From: Streptomyces graminofaciens
Lineage (GTDB): Bacteria; Actinomycetota; Actinomycetes; Streptomycetales; Streptomycetaceae
DNA: 64,000 nucleotides
Direction: 5' to 3'
NCBI RefSeq assembly: GCF_030294945.1
Contig: NZ_AP018448.1
Span: forward strand, 6,292,001-6,356,000
Shown: one piece after another, positions 32,244 through 41,410 of the stretch
Layout of the letters: every line of letters begins with the position of its first letter
How positions within the stretch are numbered: position 1 is the stretch's first letter
Translations under genes and position numbers: made by a program
Notes under the pieces: model-generated
The model's database searches: none
Told to the model about the DNA's origin: nothing
The model's input: only the letters and a program-made list of their open reading frames with translations

Positions 32244-33176
32244 ATGGCTGACGCCAACCTTAGTGCTGCCTCCCTGCCCGCGCACGCGCTCCCGTCACCT
32301 CCCCAGGCCCACCCCATGGCCAATCCGGGCTACGGCAAACGCACAGCCCCCGGCCAACGCCCCCGCACGGCCCACGACTTCGCTCACCTCGCACCCCGCG
32401 AAGCAGCGATCGCCGCGTTCGTCGACCGGCTCCCCGACGGCGCCGACATCTCCGTGAAGACGCTGGCCAAGGCCCTCCCGTACGGACAGTGCGCACTCCG
32501 CACGGCCCTCAACAACCTCCAGGGGGCGGGCCATTTGCGTCGGGGCCGGGAGTGCGTGACCGCCGGCTCGGGCAGTTCCGTCTGGATCACCCGATCGTGG
32601 TTCTCGCGGGCGGCGCGGGACGACGAATGGTGGGCGAGCTACACGCGGGGCGACGTACCGGAGGAGCCGAAGGCCCCGCCCACCCGCTCCCGCGCCCACA
32701 TCCTCCTCGCCGCCCTCGGCCGCGCGACCCCGTCCCTCTCGCTCTCCCAGGCGGACTGCGCGAACCTGGCGCCGCTGCTGACCCCGTGGTTCGAGCGGGG
32801 GGCGACGGACGAGTCGATCCGCCAGGCCCTGACGAACGGCCTCCCCACCCCGGTCCACAACCCGGCGGCCCTCCTGCGCACCCGCCTCCTCACGAAGCTC
32901 CCCCCGGAGCCGGAGCCGGGGCCAGGGCCAGAAGCGGAACCGGAACCGAAACCGGAGCCCACGCGGACCCGCCCGCCCCTCCGCATCCTGGAATGCGCGA
33001 AGTGCCGCACCCCGGGCCGCCCGGAGGCACTGCCGGGCGGCATCTGCGGCGCGTGCCGGGGCGAAAGCGCCCCCGCCCGCGCCCACACCTCCCTCCCCGC
33101 CGCCGCAGTCCACAGCCGCGCGGCCGAGATCCGTGCCGCGATGACAGAGCAGCGAAGTCAGAGGACACCCGTATGA
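32244..33176 (+). CDS. Helix-turn-helix protein with C-terminal zinc ribbon
   Basis: A 310-residue protein of a Streptomyces-specific type. A winged-helix-like region lies at about residues 50-115 (APREAAIAAFVDRLPDGADI, VKTLAKALPYGQCALRTALN, then LRRGREC). A variable linker with a Pro/Glu repeat (PEPEPGPGPEAEPEPKPEP) precedes a zinc-ribbon CAKC and CGAC pair around residue 265. It probably binds DNA; targets unknown. It overlaps the following Uma2 remnant start by ATGA. Confidence 0.75.
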   Translation: MADANLSAASLPAHALPSPPQAHPMANPGYGKRTAPGQRPRTAHDFAHLAPREAAIAAFVDRLPDGADISVKTLAKALPYGQCALRTALNNLQGAGHLRRGRECVTAGSGSSVWITRSWFSRAARDDEWWASYTRGDVPEEPKAPPTRSRAHILLAALGRATPSLSLSQADCANLAPLLTPWFERGATDESIRQALTNGLPTPVHNPAALLRTRLLTKLPPEPEPGPGPEAEPEPKPEPTRTRPPLRILECAKCRTPGRPEALPGGICGACRGESAPARAHTSLPAAAVHSRAAEIRAAMTEQRSQRTPV

Positions 33177-33315
33177 CCGCTCCTACAGTCCGAGGCCATC
33201 ACGCCGGGGCACGTGGGAGGAAGGAGGCGACCACCCCTGGGACGCCACCGTCGAGCTCCCCGACCCCGTCGGCATCACCCTCACGACAGCGCGGCTCAAG
33301 GACTACGCCGACTGA
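33173..33315 (+). pseudogene. Remnant of a Uma2-family (DUF820) nuclease gene
   Basis: The ATG at 33173 opens MTAPTVRGHH, like the start of Uma2 proteins. About 50 bases later another frame ends DHPWDATVELPDPVGITLTT then ARLKDYAD and a stop at 33313-33315, which is the usual Uma2 C terminus. The roughly 500 bp between them, with the catalytic core, are missing and the frames do not match. The head of the gene is coupled to the upstream regulator (ATGA), so a former two-gene operon has decayed. Confidence 0.65.
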
Positions 33316-33325
33316 TCCATCCCCC

Positions 33326-33358
33326 GTGCCGGGCCCGCAGAGTTCACGAGCCCGGCAC
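33326..33358. terminator. Terminator hairpin after the Uma2 remnant
   Basis: GTGCCGGGC (33326-33334) and GCCCGGCAC (33350-33358) are perfect 9-base arms around a 15-base loop. It lies 10 bp after the remnant stop and 20 bp before the end of the leftward superoxide dismutase gene, so it can serve both. Confidence 0.65.
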
Positions 33359-33378
33359 GACTCGCCTTACTTCTGGGG

Positions 33379-34014
33379 CTACTTGAACGGTACGTTCACG
33401 CAGGCCAGCCGCGCCCCCGCCGTCCCGGCATGCCCCTCGTGCGTGGACGTGGCCATCTCGTGCAGGACCACGGAACGCGCCCCGCCCTCCCGGAACCGCC
33501 AGTCCACGACGGCGACGGAACGCGCCGAGCCGTCCTTGTTGGTGTTCACGTCGAGCCACACCTCGTTCTCGGGGTTGGCGTACTTCGGGTCGACGGACGG
33601 CTGCTTCGGATCGACCTCGTCCTGGTAGTGCGGACCCGCGTCCGCGGGCAGCTTCCCGCACGGCTTGGTGTGGACATGGGCGCCGTACGTACGGTCGGCG
33701 ACGAGGTCCCGCAGCCGCAGCTCGATCCGGGTCCCGCCGTCGCGCCGCAACTCCTCCTTGACCTGCACGCGCGCGGCCACCGGCGCCAGTTCGGTGTTGT
33801 AGGTGACCGCCGGCGAGACCTGCGCGGTCGCCGCCGGAGCGAGCACCGCCCGGACGACGACCTTCTCCACGGGCCGCTTGGTCGCCGGGTTCGTCTCGGT
33901 GGTCTCGCTGGCGCCCGCGGTGGCCGCAACGCCGAGGCCGCCGGCGACCGCGGCGACGGCGGCACCCGCCGCCACGAGGCGCTTGTTCCTGAGGGTGAGC
34001 TTGTGTCGTGCCAT
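33379..34014 (-). CDS. Secreted Cu/Zn superoxide dismutase-like protein
   Basis: A 211-residue exported protein. The signal peptide ends ATAGASE near residue 36. The mature part has the Cu/Zn SOD pattern: TYGAHVHTKPCG (two metal histidines and the disulfide Cys), GPHYQDEVDP, ENEVWLDVNTNKDGSA, SVVLHE, and the terminal GARLACVNVPF with the second Cys. Some family members outside the classical group lack full zinc ligands, so activity is not certain. It would remove superoxide outside the membrane. Confidence 0.85.
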   Translation of the reverse strand: MARHKLTLRNKRLVAAGAAVAAVAGGLGVAATAGASETTETNPATKRPVEKVVVRAVLAPAATAQVSPAVTYNTELAPVAARVQVKEELRRDGGTRIELRLRDLVADRTYGAHVHTKPCGKLPADAGPHYQDEVDPKQPSVDPKYANPENEVWLDVNTNKDGSARSVAVVDWRFREGGARSVVLHEMATSTHEGHAGTAGARLACVNVPFK

Positions 34015-34067
34015 GAGGGTTCTCGTCCCGTTCGTGGGGGGTTGAAGGGGAGCGGTCGCACACAACA

Positions 34068-34110
34068 CGGCACCCCAACTGTCGTCGGAATCACGACAGT
34101 TGGGGTGCCG
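34068..34110. terminator. Long perfect hairpin between SOD and oxidoreductase genes
   Basis: CGGCACCCCAACTGTCGT (34068-34085) and ACGACAGTTGGGGTGCCG (34093-34110) are perfect 18-base arms with a 7-base loop. On the minus strand it is followed by TGTTGTGTG, which fits a terminator for the leftward oxidoreductase gene ending at 34216. It also lies 54 bp upstream of the SOD start. Confidence 0.7.
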
Positions 34111-34215
34111 GGCGACGCTGCGCTCACGACCCTACAGCGACACTTTCGCCGGAATTGGCTCGCTACCGCCGGGTACTGGGGAGACTTGGCGAAAGGTCTC
34201 GGAGGTACCGGAGGA

Positions 34216-35349
34216 TCAGCTGAGCGAGCCCATCGCCGCCGCCTCGAACGCCGTCAGCTCTCCGAAGCGCCCGTCGAGCACCTTCGCCGCCCACTCCGGG
34301 TCCTGGAGCAGCGCCCGGCCCACGGCGACGAGGTCGAACCGCTCCGCCTCCAGGCTGTCCAGCAGATCGTCGATGCCCCGGACCTCGGAGCCCTGGCCCT
34401 GGTACGCCCCGGTGACGTCACCTTCGAGGCCGACCGAGCCGACGGTGATGGTGGGCCTGCCGGTGAGCTTCTTCGTCCAGCCCGCGAGGTTGAGGTCGGA
34501 GCCGTCGAACTCCGGCTCCCAGTAGCGGCGCGTGGAGGCGTGGAAGGCGTCGACACCGGCCGCCGCGAGCGGGGTCAGCAGCGCCTCCAGCTCCTCGGGG
34601 GTGTCGGCGAGCCTCGCGTCGTACGCGCCGAGCTTCCACTGCGAGAAGCGGAAGATGACGGGGAACGACGCGGACACCGCCGCCCGCACGGCCGCCACGA
34701 CCTCCGCCGCGAACTTCGCACGGGAGGCGAGGTCACCGCCGTAGGCGTCCGTACGGCGGTTGGTGCGCGCCCAGAGGAACTGGTCGATCAGATAGCCGTG
34801 GGCGCCGTGCAGTTCGACGCCGTCCATGCCGATGCGCTCGGCGTCGGCGGCGGCCCTGGCGAAGGCCGCGACGACCTCGTCCAGGTCGGCCGAGGTCATG
34901 GCCCGGCCACCCTCCGGCGTACTGCCGTCACCCCGCAGACCGGACGGGCCGAGGACCGGGGCCTCGGGGAACAGCTTGCCCTGCGAGCGCTCCGTGCCGA
35001 TGTGCCACAACTGCGGGACGATCGTGCCGCCGCCCGCGTGCACCGCCTCGACGACCTTCGCCCACCCCGCGAGCTGCTCCTCCCCGTGGAACCGGGGCAC
35101 GGACTCGTGGTCACCGGCCGTCTCGTGCCCGACATACGTCCCCTCGGTGACGATCAGCCCCACTCCGGCGGCCGCCCGCCGCCCGTAGTACGAGGCGACA
35201 TCCGCCCCGGGCACACCACCCGGCGAGAAGGCCCGCGTCATGGGCGCCATGGCGATGCGGTTCGGCACGGTCAGACCGTTGATCGAGACCGGCCGGGACA
35301 GTATCTCGGCGGCGCGGGAGGTGGCGGAGGCGGTGGAAGCGGTGGTCAC
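34216..35349 (-). CDS. Old yellow enzyme-type NADH:flavin oxidoreductase / alkene reductase
   Basis: A 377-residue FMN-dependent TIM-barrel enzyme that reduces activated C=C bonds or nitro compounds. Signatures: GLTVPNRIAMAPMTRAF at the N terminus, IVPQLWHIGT, DGVELHGAHGYLIDQFLWAR with the His pair binding the substrate, RTDAYGGDLASRAKFAAEVV, and GSVGLEGDVTGAYQ then FDLVAVGRALLQDPEW at the phosphate site. GAGGAG lies 8 bases before the GTG. Physiological substrate unknown. Confidence 0.93.
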   Translation of the reverse strand: MTTASTASATSRAAEILSRPVSINGLTVPNRIAMAPMTRAFSPGGVPGADVASYYGRRAAAGVGLIVTEGTYVGHETAGDHESVPRFHGEEQLAGWAKVVEAVHAGGGTIVPQLWHIGTERSQGKLFPEAPVLGPSGLRGDGSTPEGGRAMTSADLDEVVAAFARAAADAERIGMDGVELHGAHGYLIDQFLWARTNRRTDAYGGDLASRAKFAAEVVAAVRAAVSASFPVIFRFSQWKLGAYDARLADTPEELEALLTPLAAAGVDAFHASTRRYWEPEFDGSDLNLAGWTKKLTGRPTITVGSVGLEGDVTGAYQGQGSEVRGIDDLLDSLEAERFDLVAVGRALLQDPEWAAKVLDGRFGELTAFEAAAMGSLS

Positions 35350-35580
35350 GGTGGGGGCTCCTCGGAGAGGTCGTAAGACATCGAGTGGCGATTAACGGCA
35401 ATTCAGGGCGATTCATGCGTGTGCATGTAGTGCCGTATGCACCAACCGTCTTGCCCACCAGGTCATTCCACCGCCACGCCCTTCCCCGCTGTGACCCCGG
35501 ACACGCCCGAGGGCGGCACCCCCTGCCTGCGCAGGGAGTGCCGCCCTCGGTACTGAAGGACGGTGATCGACCGGAGTCGA

Positions 35581-37311
<1,731 letters not shown>

Positions 37312-37330
37312 TCACCGACCCGGTCCTTCT

Positions 37331-37375
37331 TTGTCACTCTCACCTTCAGAGTGCTAACGCCAATGATTAGCACTC
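37331..37375 (-). promoter_or_regulatory. CIRCE operator plus extra half-site upstream of groEL
   Basis: TTGTCACTC (37331-37339), nine bases, then GAGTGCTAA (37349-37357) give the CIRCE geometry with two changes in one arm. A third half-site TTAGCACTC (37367-37375) follows, again nine bases away, so the middle arm can pair with either neighbour. HrcA should bind here and release on heat shock. Confidence 0.9.
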
Positions 37376-37392
37376 GACCCATGCGAGTGCAA
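37364..37392 (-). promoter_or_regulatory. groEL promoter
   Basis: On the minus strand TTGCAC (37387-37392) and TAATCA (37364-37369) are separated by exactly 17 bp. The -10 overlaps the outer CIRCE half-site, so HrcA bound there would block the polymerase. The transcript then starts at about 37355 with the main CIRCE in its first bases. Confidence 0.65.
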
Positions 37393-37535
37393 GCGGCTCT
37401 CGGTGATCCGACAGAGATATGCAGGTGAACGCCCTCACGCGCCAGCGCGCGCCCCCGCGCCCCCATGCCCCACGGAGGCGCCCCCGGACACAGCTCCTGG
37501 ACGCAGCCCTGGACGCACAACCCCCCGGGCACGCA

Positions 37536-37573
37536 GAAGGGCCCGCACCCCTGGACTGGGATGCGAGCCCCTC
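37536..37573 (-). terminator. Terminator of the cold shock gene
   Basis: The arms at 37536-37551 (GAAGGGCCCGCACCCC) and 37558-37573 pair over 16 positions, three of them G-U on the minus-strand RNA, around a 6-base loop. It lies 45 bp after the cold shock stop. No U-run follows, which is normal for Streptomyces terminators. Confidence 0.6.
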
Positions 37574-37617
37574 CGAAAAGAACGAAGAACGTCGCTGCGA
37601 CAAACCGGCGCGTTGCT

Positions 37618-37824
37618 TCAGCTGGTCGCGAGCCGGACCATGTCCGCCTGCGGCCCCTTCTGACCCTGCGAGATCTCGAAATCGACCCGCTGGCCCTCTT
37701 CCAGGGTGCGGTAACCGTCCATCTGGATCGCGCTGTAGTGGACGAATACATCCGCACCACCGTCGACCGCGATGAAGCCGTACCCCTTCTCCGCGTTGAA
37801 CCACTTGACGGTGCCCTGAGCCAT
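37618..37824 (-). CDS. Cold shock protein (CspA family)
   Basis: A 68-residue single-stranded nucleic-acid-binding protein. RNP1 KGYGFIAV and RNP2 VFVHYSAI are intact, in the usual order after [18 protein letters not shown] lies 7 bases before the ATG. The gene lies upstream of groEL on the same strand with separate signals. A long upstream region suggests a regulated leader as in other csp genes. Confidence 0.96.
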   Translation of the reverse strand: MAQGTVKWFNAEKGYGFIAVDGGADVFVHYSAIQMDGYRTLEEGQRVDFEISQGQKGPQADMVRLATS

Positions 37825-38189
37825 GCCTAACTCCCCTATTACTGGCCCTTGCACAGATCCACACTTCGCGGATCCGGGTCATACCTCACCCCCCAACGGT
37901 TGGGGGTGTGCGCCGGAACGCGTCGACCGCGGCCGAATGTATCTGTCCAACTGCCCTCTGCAACAGGTCAATCGGACGAGAAATCTGGACACGACCGGTC
38001 GGGAATGTACGAAGAATTCGCCCGAATTCAGGGCAAGTCGGGCCCGACAAAAGGAATGAAACGCGCAAAAGCCCTACGCACTTTGGCTACTTCATATAGG
38101 GCGCGCGGCAGAATTACATATGCACTCGGCATGGAATCTGTGGGCCGGTCGAACCGGGTTCCCCAACTCTACAGTGCTCAACCATACAG
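37825..38189 (-). promoter_or_regulatory. Cold shock gene upstream region with a hairpin
   Basis: No gene is seen here. CACCCCCCAAC (37887-37897) and GTTGGGGGTG (37899-37908) can form a tight hairpin about 65 bases before the start codon, likely in the 5' leader. An AT-rich patch at about 38085-38125 (TTCATATAGGG, ACATATG) probably holds the promoter. I could not fix a -35/-10 pair. Confidence 0.4.
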
Positions 38190-38226
38190 AATTGCCCCCT
38201 CCGCTTCTCTCACGGAGGGGGCAATT
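38190..38226 (-). terminator. Strong terminator after cysO
   Basis: AATTGCCCCCTCCG (38190-38203) and CGGAGGGGGCAATT (38213-38226) are perfect 14-base arms with a 9-base loop. It lies 60 bp beyond the cysO stop on the minus strand and is followed by TCTGT. It separates cysO from the cold shock gene. Confidence 0.85.
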
Positions 38227-38286
38227 CGATGAACACTCGGTAATCAAAGTTACCGACGGTTACTACTCACGGGTACTGAACCCGGG

Positions 38287-38562
38287 TCAGCCGCCGGCGA
38301 CGGCGGGGATGATCGACACACCCGCACCGTCCGGCGTCGCCGTCTCCAGCCCCTGCTCGAACCGGACGTCGTCGTCGTTCACGTACACGTTCACGAACCG
38401 ACGCAGCTTGCCCTGGTCGTCGAGCACGCGGGCCGCGATGCCGTTGTGGTTCTTCTCCAGATCGGCGATGACCTCGGCGAGGGTCGCACCCTCGGCACTC
38501 ACCTCGGCCTGCCCGCCGGTGTAGGTACGAAGGATGGTGGGGATGCGAACGTTGACGGACAT
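38287..38562 (-). CDS. cysO: CysO-like ubiquitin-fold sulfur carrier (MoaD/ThiS family)
   Basis: A 91-residue sulfur carrier ending in the diglycine AVAGG that becomes the thiocarboxylate. SVNVRIPTILRTYTGGQAEV and RRFVNVYVNDDDVRFEQGLE match mycobacterial CysO closely, more so than ThiS or MoaD. CysO donates sulfur to O-phosphoserine-derived aminoacrylate in cysteine synthesis with CysM. Here the neighbour upstream on the same strand is threonine synthase, not cysM. Confidence 0.85.
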   Translation of the reverse strand: MSVNVRIPTILRTYTGGQAEVSAEGATLAEVIADLEKNHNGIAARVLDDQGKLRRFVNVYVNDDDVRFEQGLETATPDGAGVSIIPAVAGG

Positions 38563-38593
38563 GACGTGTGACCTCCGGATACGTACAGAAGAG

Positions 38594-38655
38594 CTAGGGG
38601 CGCGGGGCTGAGTTCAATGTGCGGCTGCCGCCGCGTGGGCGCGACCGGCGCCGCG
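38594..38655 (-). repeat. Dispersed intergenic repeat (copy 2)
   Basis: GGGGCGCGGGGCTGAGTTCA then GTGCGGCTGCCGCCGCGTGG and GCGCGACC is a reverse-strand relative of the repeat at 24311. It fills most of the 139 bp between cysO and thrC. Confidence 0.7.
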
Positions 38656-38701
38656 CGTGGAGCGTGACCCCACGGGCCCGCAGACGAACAACCAGCAGGC
38701 C

Positions 38702-39988
38702 TTACGCAAGACCGGCTTCGCGGAACGAATCGAGGTTGGGCCGAATGGTCGCGGTCAGCCCGGTCCCGGCCACCGCGTCCAGCGTCTTGAGACCGTCACC
38801 GGTGTTGAGGACGACGGTCGTCAGCGTCGGGTCGAGCAGACCGCTCTCGATGAGCTTCTTCGTCACGCCCACCGTCACACCACCGGCGGTCTCCGCGAAG
38901 ATCCCCTCGGTCCGGGCCAGCAGCTTGATCGCGTCGACGACCTGCTCATCGGTCACGTCCTCCACGGCCCCACCGGTCCGCCGAGCGATGTCGAGGACGT
39001 AGGGACCGTCCGCCGGGTTGCCGATCGCCAGCGATTTGGCGATCGTGTTCGGCTTCTGCGGCCGTACGACGTCGTGGCCCGCCTTGAACGCGACGGACAC
39101 CGGCGAGCAGCCCTCGGCCTGGGCGCCGAAGATCTTGTACGGCTTGTCCTCGACGAGCCCGAGCTTGATCAGCTCCTGGAGCCCCTTGTCGATCTTCGTC
39201 AGCTGCGACCCGGAGGCGATGGGCACCACCAGCTGGTCCGGCAGCTGCCAGCCGAGCTGCTCGCAGATCTCGTACGCCAGGGTCTTGGAGCCCTCCGCGT
39301 AGTACGGCCGGAGGTTGACGTTCACAAAGCCCCAGCCCTCGCCGGCCGGGTCGCCGATCAGCTCGGAGCAGAAGCGGTTCACGTCGTCGTAGTTGCCCTC
39401 GATGCCGACGAGCTCGCCGCCGTAGATCGCGGCCATGACGACCTTGCCCTGCTCCAGGTCGTGCGGGATGAACACGCACGAGCGGAAGCCGGCGCGCGCG
39501 GCGGCGGCGCCGACGGCACCGGCGAGGTTGCCGGTGGAGGAGCAGGAGAGGGTGGTGAACCCGAAGGCACGCGCGGCTTCGAGCGCCTGCGCGACGACCC
39601 GGTCCTTGAAGGAGTGGGTGGGGTTGCCGGAGTCGTCCTTGATGAAGAGCTTGCCGGTGTCGACGCCGAGCGCGCCCGCCAGGTTGTCCGCCTTGACGAG
39701 CTGGGTCCAGCCGGGGTTGATGTTCGGCTTGGTCGCCACGTCGGCCGGGACCGGCAGGAGGGGCGCGTACCGCCAGATGTTCGCGGGGCCGGACTCGATC
39801 CGCTTGCGCAGCTCCTCGGTGTCGTAGCCGGAGAAGTCGTACGCGATCTCCAGCGGCCCGAAACACTCCTCACAGGCGAAGACGGGCCCGAGGGGGACGC
39901 GGTGACCGCATTCGCGACAGCTCAGGGCGGCGGCGGGTCCGAGGTCTACTGTGGAATCGGTGGTGCTTGCAACAGTCTGCGCAGCCAT
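38702..39988 (-). CDS. thrC: Threonine synthase
   Basis: A 428-residue PLP enzyme that converts O-phosphohomoserine to threonine. An N-terminal zinc-ribbon-like CRECGHRVPLGPVFACEECF is followed by FIKDDSGNPTHSFKDRVVAQ with the PLP lysine (SFKDR), the SCSSTGNLAGAVGAAAARAG phosphate loop, and the C-terminal VVLNTGDGLKTLDAVAGTGL. The ATG was chosen because the zinc-ribbon start is then at the usual place and AAAGGG lies upstream. The 5' region can fold into a closed leader (see 39989-40085). cysO follows after a repeat. Confidence 0.96.
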   Translation of the reverse strand: MAAQTVASTTDSTVDLGPAAALSCRECGHRVPLGPVFACEECFGPLEIAYDFSGYDTEELRKRIESGPANIWRYAPLLPVPADVATKPNINPGWTQLVKADNLAGALGVDTGKLFIKDDSGNPTHSFKDRVVAQALEAARAFGFTTLSCSSTGNLAGAVGAAAARAGFRSCVFIPHDLEQGKVVMAAIYGGELVGIEGNYDDVNRFCSELIGDPAGEGWGFVNVNLRPYYAEGSKTLAYEICEQLGWQLPDQLVVPIASGSQLTKIDKGLQELIKLGLVEDKPYKIFGAQAEGCSPVSVAFKAGHDVVRPQKPNTIAKSLAIGNPADGPYVLDIARRTGGAVEDVTDEQVVDAIKLLARTEGIFAETAGGVTVGVTKKLIESGLLDPTLTTVVLNTGDGLKTLDAVAGTGLTATIRPNLDSFREAGLA

Positions 39989-40085
39989 GGAGGCGAGGCC
40001 CTTTCTCCTCATCTTCCTCACGACGCATCTCGCCGTGAGACGGATTTGGCACCTTCCCTAGCCGGGAGCCTCGCGGTGCGATCGT
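39989..40085 (-). ncRNA. Candidate structured thrC leader (riboswitch-like)
   Basis: On the minus strand, GCGAGGC (complement of 40068-40074) and GCCTCGC (complement of 39993-39999) form a closing stem next to the AAAGGG ribosome site. Inside are GGGAAGGTGCCAAATCC and a CTCACG/CGTGAG hairpin (40017-40022 with 40034-40039), then GGAAGATGAGG. The layout is that of a translation-controlling riboswitch. I do not recognise the class; some pieces recall the core of cobalamin riboswitches, but the match is weak. Confidence 0.4.
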
Positions 40086-40270
40086 CAATGATCGTTCACG
40101 AGACCGGCTGGAGGGTTGCCGGGGCTTCATCGGGCCGTATCCCTCTGCCCCTCTGGATGAGCGGTATTCGGTTGTATGCGCACACGAACATCGACATGCG
40201 ATGGTCATCAGCGTTGTCCAAGACTGTAACCGAAGGCCAGGACAGTTGAGAGAGCCGTCCGAACCGCGAG

Positions 40271-41239
40271 ATGAACGCAGAGGAGCCGCGCACTGTGCTG
40301 AAGGAAGTCGAGCGCTGGCTGAGCACCCGCTCCTGGTCCGTGACCGATCGCCCGCTCCACAAGATCCTGGCCGCCAAACGCGCCACCGGCCAGACGGTAA
40401 GCGTCGTCCTGCCCGCGCTCAACGAGGAGGAGACGGTCGGCGACATCGTCGCGATCATCCGTCATGACCTCATGGAGCAGGTCCCGCTCGTCGACGAGAT
40501 CGTCGTCGTCGACTCCGGCTCGACCGACCGTACGTCGCAGGTCGCCGCGGCGGCCGGCGCGACGGTCGTCCACCGCGACGAGATCCTCCCCCGCATCCCG
40601 GCCGTCCCCGGCAAGGGCGAGGTCCTGTGGCGCTCCCTGCTGGTCACGCGCGGGGACATCGTCTGCTTCGTCGACGCGGACCTGAGGGAGTTCTCGTCGG
40701 ACTTCGTCTCCGGCATCGTGGGCCCCCTGCTCACCGACCCCGGCGTGGACCTCGTCAAGGCCATGTACGACCGCCCGCTCGGCTCCGCCGCGGGCCAGGG
40801 CGGCCGGGTGACGGAACTGATGGCCCGCCCCCTGCTGAACATGCACTGGCCGCAGCTCGCGGGCTTCGTCCAGCCGCTCGGCGGCGAGTACGCGGCCCGC
40901 CGCGGCCTGCTGGAACAGCTCCCGTTCCCGGTGGGCTACGGCGTGGAGCTGGGCATGCTGGTCGACTCGCTGCACATCGTGGGCCTCGACGCCCTGGCGC
41001 AGGTCGACGTCGGCGTCCGCAAACACCGCCACCAGGACGGCCAGGCCCTCGGCCGCATGTCCGCCGCGATCTACCGCACGGCCCAGCTCCGCCTGGCCCG
41101 CGGCCATCTGATCCGCCCGGTACTGACCCAGTTCGAGCGCGGGGAGGACGGTTTCGAGCCGCGCACGTACTCGGTGGACCTGGAGGAGAGGCCGCCGATG
41201 GCGGAGATCGAGGAGTACGTACAACGAAAGGCGGCGTAG
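40271..41239 (+). CDS. gpgS: Glucosyl-3-phosphoglycerate synthase
   Basis: A 322-residue GT81-family transferase that makes glucosyl-3-phosphoglycerate, the precursor of glucosylglycerate and of polymethylated polysaccharides. Signatures: VSVVLPALNEEETVGDIVAI, EIVVVDSGSTDRTSQVAAAA, the metal-binding FVDADLREF, and a C-terminal GVRKHRHQDGQALGRMSAAI. An in-frame GTG at 40295 has AGGAG 9 bases upstream and may be the real start (314 residues). It lies beside otsA, in line with a compatible-solute group. Confidence 0.93.
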   Translation: MNAEEPRTVLKEVERWLSTRSWSVTDRPLHKILAAKRATGQTVSVVLPALNEEETVGDIVAIIRHDLMEQVPLVDEIVVVDSGSTDRTSQVAAAAGATVVHRDEILPRIPAVPGKGEVLWRSLLVTRGDIVCFVDADLREFSSDFVSGIVGPLLTDPGVDLVKAMYDRPLGSAAGQGGRVTELMARPLLNMHWPQLAGFVQPLGGEYAARRGLLEQLPFPVGYGVELGMLVDSLHIVGLDALAQVDVGVRKHRHQDGQALGRMSAAIYRTAQLRLARGHLIRPVLTQFERGEDGFEPRTYSVDLEERPPMAEIEEYVQRKAA

Positions 41240-41245
41240 GTCTTT

Positions 41246-41302
41246 CGGGGCGCGGGGCTGTGTCGATGTGCGGCTCCGCCGCGTGGGCGCGACCAGCGAC
41301 AA
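41246..41302 (-). repeat. Dispersed intergenic repeat (copy 3)
   Basis: CGGGGCGCGGGGCTGTGTCG then ATGTGCGGCTCCGCCGCGTG and GGCGCGACCAGCGAC is the reverse complement of the copy at 24311. It follows gpgS by 7 bp and could form its terminator through GCGGCTCCGCCGC. Confidence 0.75.
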
Positions 41303-41355
41303 CGAACGCTCACCCGCGCCACCACAGACCCACCCACCCCATTGGGCGCTCCTGT

Positions 41356-41410
41356 ATACGGCTCAACCACACGTTTGACCACCGAACCCCCGGGCTAGGT
41401 TGAGCCGTAT
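41356..41410. promoter_or_regulatory. 13-bp inverted repeat flanking the otsA promoter and start
   Basis: ATACGGCTCAACC (41356-41368) and GGTTGAGCCGTAT (41398-41410) are perfect arms, 29 bp apart. Between them are TTGACC (41375-41380) and, overlapping the right arm, TAGGTT (41396-41401), a possible promoter with a 15-bp spacer. The right arm overlaps the ATG, so the message may be leaderless. The arrangement suggests an operator bound at both arms. Confidence 0.6.

Noticed and set aside
35350..35580. groES gene next to groEL
   Set aside because: The spacer holds no frame with a GroES signature; this is the stand-alone groEL copy.
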